From Leptodactylus fallax (Eukaryota; Chordata; Amphibia; Anura; Leptodactylidae): a DNA stretch of 64,000 nucleotides. The position numbers and the translations under genes were made by a program. The first letter of the stretch is position 1, and the number at the start of each line of letters is the position of its first letter. Where the stretch lies: positions 1,612,001-1,676,000 of the forward strand of contig CAMRHE010000077.1 in assembly GCA_947044405.1 (NCBI GenBank). Reading direction: 5' to 3'. A model generated the notes under the pieces. That model searched no databases and was not told the DNA's origin. It was given only the letters and a program-made list of their open reading frames with translations. This document shows, in pieces, positions 57,686-64,000 of the stretch.

Positions 57686-58089
57686 GATACACAGGTGATC
57701 AGTAGAGAGGACAGTGATGATCCGCAAGAGTTAGGTAGAGAGGCCACTGCTGAGCCTTTGAAAGACATATGTAATAAATAAGAAACAGGTATCTAAGCAT
57801 GACAACCCTTTTCCGTGTGAACTATGGGGCATATGGTCATCACAAAGGGATCCCCTCACCCTGTACCATTTCCCCTATGTCACAATGAAGTCCCTCCTGC
57901 TCTGGTGGATGTGTCAGTTCTATTCCTTATTTGGCCAGTCAATCAGATGAATGGTGAATGTGTGATGCTACTTTTTTCATGCAGGGGTTCAAAAGTGTGT
58001 CTGGCAATGGCTTCTTCTGGTAATAACTAGCAGGGGGTAAAGAATCCAGACCCACAGCAGCTGATAGCCCTCCTGGCTTCCTCTTAAAA

Positions 58090-58308
58090 GCTGAAGCCCG
58101 ATGTTGCAGAAACGCAGGTTTTTTTGTTGCAGATTTTGCTGCAATTTTTTGAGCCAAAGCCAAGAATGGCTACGAAAGGAATAGGAAATATATAGGAAGT
58201 TCTTATACGTCTCCCTTCTGCTCAATCCACTCCTGGCTTTAGCTTAAAAAAAACGCAGCTAAATCTGCAACAAAAAAACCTGTGTTTCCGCAACGTGGAG
58301 TCTCAACC
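58090..58308. mobile_element. Hairpin MITE, family A copy 7
   Basis: GCTGAAGCCCGATGTTGCAG pairs with CCGCAACGTGGAGTCTCAAC. Interior GAGCCAAAGCCAAGAATGGC and its mirror. Confidence 0.75.
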
Positions 58309-58328
58309 AAAAAGAGGTTTTCTTTTAG

Positions 58329-58538
58329 GCTTGGGCTCCATGGTGATTTTGGCTGCGACTCTTGTCACAAGTTGAACATTGCTTGACACTTTTGCGACTT
58401 GAAGTTGTGGGTGCAGCACACTAGGGGTCGCAATGAGACTCCATTCAGTAACATGAGTAAAGGAGTCGCAGGGTGACCTGGCAACCATTGGTTATATGTT
58501 GGAAATCGCAACCAAAATCGCTGTGTAACCCTTGCCTA
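58329..58538. mobile_element. MITE-like repeat related to 40155-40406
   Basis: GGCTTGGGCTCCATGGTGAT to CGCTGTGTAACCCTTGCC. It shares CACACTAGGGGTCGCAATG and AGGAGTCGCAGGGTGACC-type blocks with the other copy. Confidence 0.6.
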
Positions 58539-58833
58539 AAGGTGTTTTTCAGCCTTTTGTTAATAGAGCTTTAGCATTATGAAAATGTACTATGAGTTTT
58601 TCTAATATAATTAGCATTTTAGTTTCTCTCTATTTTCAAGTTTTCTTCAAATGTAAACATTCTGATTTATATTTAATAATAACAATGTTATTTATATAGT
58701 GCCAACACTGTATGAACCAGAAGCTGTATACAGTGTACGGAGCTCTGTACACTGTAGTAATGGCACTTGGAACTGCAGCCTATGGATAGTCCATGAGTAT
58801 CAATTACCTTCAGGTCCTGGACAATCCCTTTAA

Positions 58834-59152
58834 GACCCCTTGCAGACGACCGTGGCCATGGTCAGTGTGCTATCTGTGTATTTCATGTATAGCATACTGA
58901 CCCATTCATTTCTATGGGCGTATGAATTTTACGGTCCCGTGTGCAGTCTGACAGTCCGGGCCGCAAAATATAGAACAGGTCTTATTCCTGTCCTATTTTG
59001 CGGCCCTTACTTCCGTGGCTCCTCTTCATTTAATGAGAGGAGCCGCGGAAGCATAGTCCGTGCACAGGCGGCACACAGGACACATCCCGGTGTCCCCCTG
59101 TGCGCCGCCCGTGTTTTAATTCATGGCAAGCTGGTTGCAGCACGGCCTTAGA
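58834..59152. mobile_element. MITE, family C copy 4
   Basis: AAGACCCCTTGCAGACGACC at left; TGGTTGCAGCACGGCCTTAG at right. Followed directly by a family B hairpin. Confidence 0.7.
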
Positions 59153-59153
59153 G

Positions 59154-59499
59154 TAAGGCCCCACGTTGCTGAATGCAGATATAAACCGCTGCGGAAAAAA
59201 ATGGAAACACATCGAAGGACATCACGTTTTTTTCCACAGTGTTTTTCATTGCGTTTTTTGTTGCCTTTTCTTACCATATTAAAGCTATAGGGAAAACACA
59301 AGCATTTCTGCAGGTAAAATTGACATGCTGCGTTTTTTGAAAATGCAGTTTTTCCACAGCATTTTTTCTTTTGCAATGTGTTGATGGGATTAGCCAGAAT
59401 TTCATTCACTATGCAGGTACTGTAAAATACAGCATTTTTTTCTACTGTGTTTTCACAGCAGGAAAAACGCTGTGTTTCCACAACGTGAGACCTTAGCCT
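59154..59499. mobile_element. Hairpin MITE, family B-like
   Basis: AAGGCCCCACGTTGCTGA at left; CCACAACGTGAGACCTTAGC at right. The arms have AAAAACGC/GCGTTTTT pairs like 49585-49889. Confidence 0.7.
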
Positions 59500-59700
59500 A
59501 AGGCATCTGGTGCTGAAGAAAATTGTAGAAGGGTTTATGGTTTATGGAGAGTAAATTTAGAAGAGTTAGTCTAGGAAATGTGGTAAACCCACCAAAAAAG
59601 GTGTTTTGATGCCATGTTTGAAACTATGAAAGTTTGATATTAGTTTGATTGTCCAGGGTAGCATATTCCAGGAAATTGGTGCAACTCAAGAGAAGTCTTA

Positions 59701-60117
59701 GGGTATGTTCACACATAGGAATTTGACACTGAATTTGTCAAGCAGAAAATTTCTGCTTCAGGAATTTGAAGCAGATTTTTTTCTGCTTGTCAAAAACAGA
59801 CGAGGATTTTGACGTTGAATTTGAAGCACAATTTGGAGTGCCACTGTATTTTGCCTATTGGGCAGGGCCAAATTCCTCAAGCAGATTTTGATAAATTCCA
59901 TTTCACATTCCGCGTCCAATTGTGCTCTGACAGTAAAGGTGGTATTTTACGCCAATGGGATTTCACAGGCAGAATTCGCCTGAAGAATAGCTAGCAGAAA
60001 AAATTAGGTACTGACTCCCATTGAAATGAATGGCAGATATCAGGCAGAATTTGAGGCAGATTCTGCATCAAATTAAGCGTCAAAATCTGCAGCAGATTCC
60101 GACTTGTGAACTAACCC
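59701..60117. mobile_element. Palindromic MITE, family H, with TTA duplication
   Basis: GGGTATGTTCACACATAGG at left and CTTGTGAACTAACCC at right; TTA flanks both sides (59698-59700, 60118-60120). Arms share GAATTTGACACTGAATTTG-type blocks. Confidence 0.75.
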
Positions 60118-60278
60118 TTAGAGATTAATTTTCTCTTATAGGTGGAAGTAGGTGTTTGAATTATTGAGGATGTTAGCATTAGATCATTGGCAGAAAGTAG
60201 CAAATGGGTATGAAGATACACAGAGATGAGGGAGGAGATGTAGTTCAGTACTGTGGAGGAGAGAATGATATTTATGGG

Positions 60279-61240
60279 CAGTGGCGTAACTAAAGTCTTG
60301 TGTCTCTACCCTCTCCCTAGAGCAAATTCTTGATAGCGATGGTTATGGGTGCTGCAGCAGTATCTCAGATACTTGAAAGGGATACAGCTTTAGTACCCAC
60401 AACTGCAGTTATCAAGAACATGGTGAGTGAGCAGGCAGCGCCCAGCATGTAAACAATACTGGGAGCTGTGTGCTGTAGGAAACATCTGATCTGCAGGGTC
60501 CTAACAGTTTAAGAGATGTAAGAGATCACGTGGGGCCCCTGCTGATCATCTTTTTGAAGATACTATGGTGCTTTTACAAGCGTTGTGACCCCTTCACTAT
60601 TTACATTGCACAGTTTCTGTTTTATAATGACCATGCAATGTTATTACACCCTGTAATAATATCACATGGCTGCTATAAAACAGATGGTGTGTGGTATGAA
60701 TAGTGAAGGGGCCCCACATATAATATGCTCAACAATGGCCCCTCACAGTATATGTTCTACAGTGGCCCCCACACAGTATTATATGCTCCACAGTGGTCCT
60801 CACACAGTGTAATATGCTCCACAGTGTCCCCCACACAGCATAATATGCTCCACAGTGGCTCCCACCCAGTATGAAATGCTCCAAAGTGTCCCTACACAGT
60901 ATTATGTGCTCCACAGTGGCCCCCACACAGTATTATATGATCCACAGTGGCCCTCACACAGTGTAATATGCCCAACAGTGGCCCTCATAGAGCATAATAT
61001 GCTCCACAGTAGCCCCCACACAGTATAATATGCTCCACAGTGGCCCACACACAGTATAACATGTTCCCTACAGTGACCCCCACACAGTATCATATGCTCC
61101 ACAGTGGCTCCCACACAGTATTATATACTTCACAGTGGTCCCCACACAGGATTATATGCTCCACAGTGGCCCCCACACAGTATAATATGCTCCCAAGAGC
61201 CCCCCTAGAGCCAGTGCTAGTATACTCTGTAGAGGCCCAG
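60279..61240. mobile_element. hAT-type element carrying a 31-bp tandem repeat (right end unclear)
   Basis: Left end CAGTGGCGTAACTAAAG matches the terminus of the hAT element at 41399-41860, and the same 31-bp unit is found inside both. The right terminus was not found with confidence; it may extend to about 61.5 kb. Confidence 0.55.
60711..61195. repeat. 31-bp tandem repeat, about 15 units
   Basis: Unit ATATGCTCCACAGTGGCCCC-CACACAGTAT-type, period 31 bp, with substitutions and small length changes. The minus strand of the same unit occurs at about 41709-41820. Confidence 0.85.
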
Positions 61241-62300
61241 GGGAAGTGAATAAAAATAACAAACCCTTATACTCACCTTGTCTCACCTCTCCTGGGGATC
61301 CTCGCTCCATCTGGCTCTCTTCAGCATCTTCTTCGGCCATCTTCTGCCTGCGTCTAAAAGATAAAGTCACCCCAGATGTCACTGCTGGGGCCTATGATAG
61401 GGCCTCAGCGGTCAGCTGGGGCACTATGACGTAATTACGCCAGCACGCCCCAGCAGTGACGTCTGCCACGTGGCCTCAGTCACAGGCCGGAAGAGCCCCG
61501 GAGAGGATACTGAGATGGGCAATCAGTGCAATGACTGGCACAGGCTGGAGACATCAGTGTCATGTTTGGACTGAATGATGTGCCTCGCTGCTTTTAGGAT
61601 AGATTAAAGATAGGAGAGTTTGGTAAATGGAAGACCAACTAGCAAGGTGTAGTACAGTAATAAACATGGGAAAGAATAAAGGCAATAGTTAGGGTTTTTG
61701 ATGCTTCCATGATATTTAAAATGGCGGATTCTGAAGATGTTTTTGAGGAGCAGGTGAAATAAGTTTTCACATGATTGTATATAGGGAGTGAAAGAAAGGT
61801 CAAACATAGCCCCAAGTCAGCGGTTGTGTTGCCTCAGAGTTAGACTAAATTCACATGAAATGGGGGCTATACTCATGACCATATGATGGAACATCAAAAT
61901 ATAAGTCATGTCCTATTTTCGGCCATTTTCACAGATCCCTCCATACACTGAAATGTATGGGGCGATCTGTGAAAACAGATACCTCTTGGATGCAAGACAG
62001 CTGTGAAAAATTTTGCATTTCAGTCGTGTGCATCTAGCCTTATGGTGAGACCACAGACTGAGATGTAAATTTCAGATATAAATGTAAAGATTAAGTTTCA
62101 GATAGAGAGAAGGCATGATGCTATAGAGAGAGGACAGACAAGCACGGGTGTTTTATAGAAGCATGTATTTAGATACTATTACCGGACATAGTACTGCTCA
62201 CATCTGAGGATTTCTTACAATGTATCATTCAACGCAATCCTCTGACAACTAAACTCTGCAGCAGTAACACTCATTTTTCTGTAATGGACTCTCTGATAGG
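61241..62300. other. Intergenic region, no gene seen
   Basis: A degraded family H-like unit at about 61846-62042 (AGACTAAATTCACATGAAAT to GTGTGCATCTAGCC). No exon recognised. Confidence 0.45.
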
Positions 62301-62305
62301 TCTTA

Positions 62306-62564
62306 GGCTAGATTCACACAATAGAGGTGCAAAATGACTGTAGAAAAAAGTCAATTTTTCATGACCGTCTTCACATTTTCACAGATCCACCATATATTTC
62401 AATGTATGGAGGGATCCATAAAAACGGCCAAAAATAGGAAATGACCTATATTTTGACAGTCCATGACAACAGATCATCAAAATAACGGTCGTGTGAATAG
62501 CCCCCATTTACTGATATTTAATGGTCGTCACATGGCCATTATTCACCATCGTGTGAACGTAGCC
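62306..62564. mobile_element. Palindromic MITE, GGCTAG...TAGCC type
   Basis: TTA|GGCTAGATTCACAC at left and GTGTGAACGTAGCC|TAA at right. Interior blocks (ATTTCAATGTATGGAGGGAT, TTTTGACAGTC) recur at 62965-63213. Confidence 0.7.
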
Positions 62565-62813
62565 TAAAGCCTCTTGCACACGACAGAGCTGTTTTTGATG
62601 GCTATAACGTCCGTTCCGTAGTGTTAGCGAAAAAACGGATGAATTTCATTGGTGTGTTATTTTTGACCCAGCCCTCTGATCCATTTTTAATGGACATGAA
62701 ATGGATGACAATCAGTTTTACATCAGTTAAAAACAGATCCATTGATTTCTATCAGGTCTGTGAAAACAGACAAAGATGGCGCAGGACATGTGAATGGACA
62801 CATTAAATTCAAT

Positions 62814-63363
62814 GATTGCAGAGTAAGCGCTGCCTCTATTGCATACAATAAATGTGAATGTGGTCGTGTTGTAACTTGCAAGTGAAGGTATTGATTCCTT
62901 GTGACCATCACATAGACGTTGCAGTAACTTTTTAGTTACATTTCAACCAGATTTCCTTTTATTAGGCTACGTTCACATGAATGAGGTGCAAAACGGCTGT
63001 TCAATGTCTGTGAATGGGGGCTATTCTCATGACTGGTATTTTGACGGTCTTTTTTAATCAACTGTCAAATTATAGGTCATGTCCTATTTGTGTCCAGTTT
63101 CACAGATCCCTCCATACACTTAAATGTATGAATCCATGAAAATGGGTGCCCACAGTCGTGAAAAATGGATGCTTTTCACAGTCATTTTTTACCTCATTCA
63201 AGTGAACGTAGCCTAATAAAAGTAAATGTGGTTGAAATTTAACTCACAAGTTACTGCAACCTCTGTGTGATGGTAACAACAAATCGAAACCTTGACTTTC
63301 ATGTTTCAACACGACCACATTCACATTCATTGTTTGCAATAGAAGCAGGACTACTCTGCAACC
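62814..63363. repeat. About 550-bp nested palindrome
   Basis: The outer arms (62814-62964 and 63214-63363) are imperfect reverse complements (AATGTGAATGTGGTCGTGTT against AACACGACCACATTCACATT). They enclose an inner palindromic MITE (62965-63213, GGCTACGTTCAC ... GTGAACGTAGCC). No coding function is seen. Confidence 0.75.
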
Positions 63364-64000
63364 ACTGGCCACCATGTAGTTTTTATTGCTGTAAAAGTGG
63401 CTGTGTAGCAACTGAAACAGATTGTCCAAGATCTGTGTGCCCACAATGAGGACCACTTGCACCCCCTTCCAAAATATCCCATTCTACTAGACCTGCATTG
63501 AACTGTATTCATATAAACATAGGAGATGGATAACCAGTGTCATGCATGGCCTCATCTATATGTGAGTATGGGAAATACAGATACTAATTCTGAAGACAGA
63601 AAACAACCCAGAAAGTAGTTTTTAGCTGCAGTGTCTGATTAATCCAGGAAGACAATTAATCTCTATGCTAACTTGCTAAATGTTGTTTTCTGGCTAGTCA
63701 TGTGGGATTATAGCCTTGATACACATTGTAGATAAAATGCTTTGCATAAATTGAACAGAGCGATCAGTAGAAATCCATTATAAGTGCTGCACTCTTGACA
63801 AGATAAATACGCCTTCTGTCTCTTCCTCAGGCTCTGCTATTTTCAGTGCTATTCCCATGACAACCACAATAATAATACCATTATGTAAAAAGAAAACGGA
63901 ATGTAAAACGTGGCCTGGGAATGTGTTCAAATCAGAAAGTCTTGCTCATAAGTACACTGGATTTTATGTTTTCTGTTCAGGCGGTTGTGATAGATACTGC
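63364..64000. other. Window end, no gene seen
   Basis: No conserved exon recognised. A pyrimidine-rich TCTCTTCCTCAG at 63818-63829 resembles a splice acceptor, but no matching donor or known protein segment follows. Confidence 0.4.

Noticed and set aside
56990..57727. 245-codon minus-strand frame and 153-codon plus-strand frame
   Set aside because: Both come from the 33-bp minisatellite; repeated low-complexity peptides, no promoter or splice evidence.
63818..63829. Splice-acceptor-like TCTCTTCCTCAG
   Set aside because: The following sequence has no matching donor or recognisable coding similarity before the window ends.

Overview
This is a vertebrate nuclear window, most likely from a frog (anuran amphibian). 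Two things point that way: the exons of one conserved vertebrate gene, ALS2 (alsin), and an unusually dense load of DNA transposons, chiefly hairpin MITEs of kinds common in frog genomes. No bacterial-style genes, operons, CRISPR arrays or structural RNA genes were seen. The species call is inference.

Region 1 (1-38.4 kb) is the 5' half of ALS2, read on the minus strand. A noncoding first exon lies at about 38.27-38.33 kb in a GC/CpG-rich promoter region. An intron of about 11.4 kb leads to the start-codon exon (26802-26875), followed by 13 more coding exons down to 1347. All 14 coding exons were placed by splice sites with continuous phase. Together they give 936 uninterrupted codons: the RCC1-like propeller, the DH domain and the start of the PH domain. 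The rest of the PH domain, the MORN repeats and the VPS9 domain must lie left of position 1. Human alsin is a Rab5 guanine nucleotide exchange factor on endosomes, and the conserved sequence supports the same role here.

Mobile DNA inside ALS2 introns: a decayed Tc1-like transposon (3368-4953); a perfect 111-bp inverted repeat (2961-3301); a decayed LINE (6.4-8.9 kb); many TTAA-flanked or TWA-flanked palindromic MITEs, several nested or chained; a 5'-truncated L1-like insertion with target-site duplication (21672-21916); several hAT elements; and in intron 1 a complete Tc1 element (29790-31428) with an uninterrupted 344-codon DD34E transposase and near-identical terminal repeats. Intron 1 also carries a 28-bp minisatellite of about 40 units (36.3-37.6 kb).

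Region 2 (38.4-64 kb) lies upstream of ALS2 and has no gene I can call with confidence. In human the divergent neighbour is CDK15; one weak candidate first exon is at 52324-52369 on the plus strand. Otherwise it holds a Penelope-like retroelement fragment with a GIY-YIG endonuclease region and an inverted truncated copy (42266-43800), a hAT element inserted in a hairpin MITE (41280-41969), chains of palindromic MITEs, a 33-bp minisatellite of exactly 19 units (57059-57685) and a 31-bp tandem repeat inside a hAT-type element (60.7-61.2 kb).

The most interesting items are the apparently intact Tc1 transposon, the rearranged Penelope-like element, and the repeated pattern of MITEs nested in, or sharing target sites with, other MITEs. 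Boundaries were read by eye; no database search was possible.
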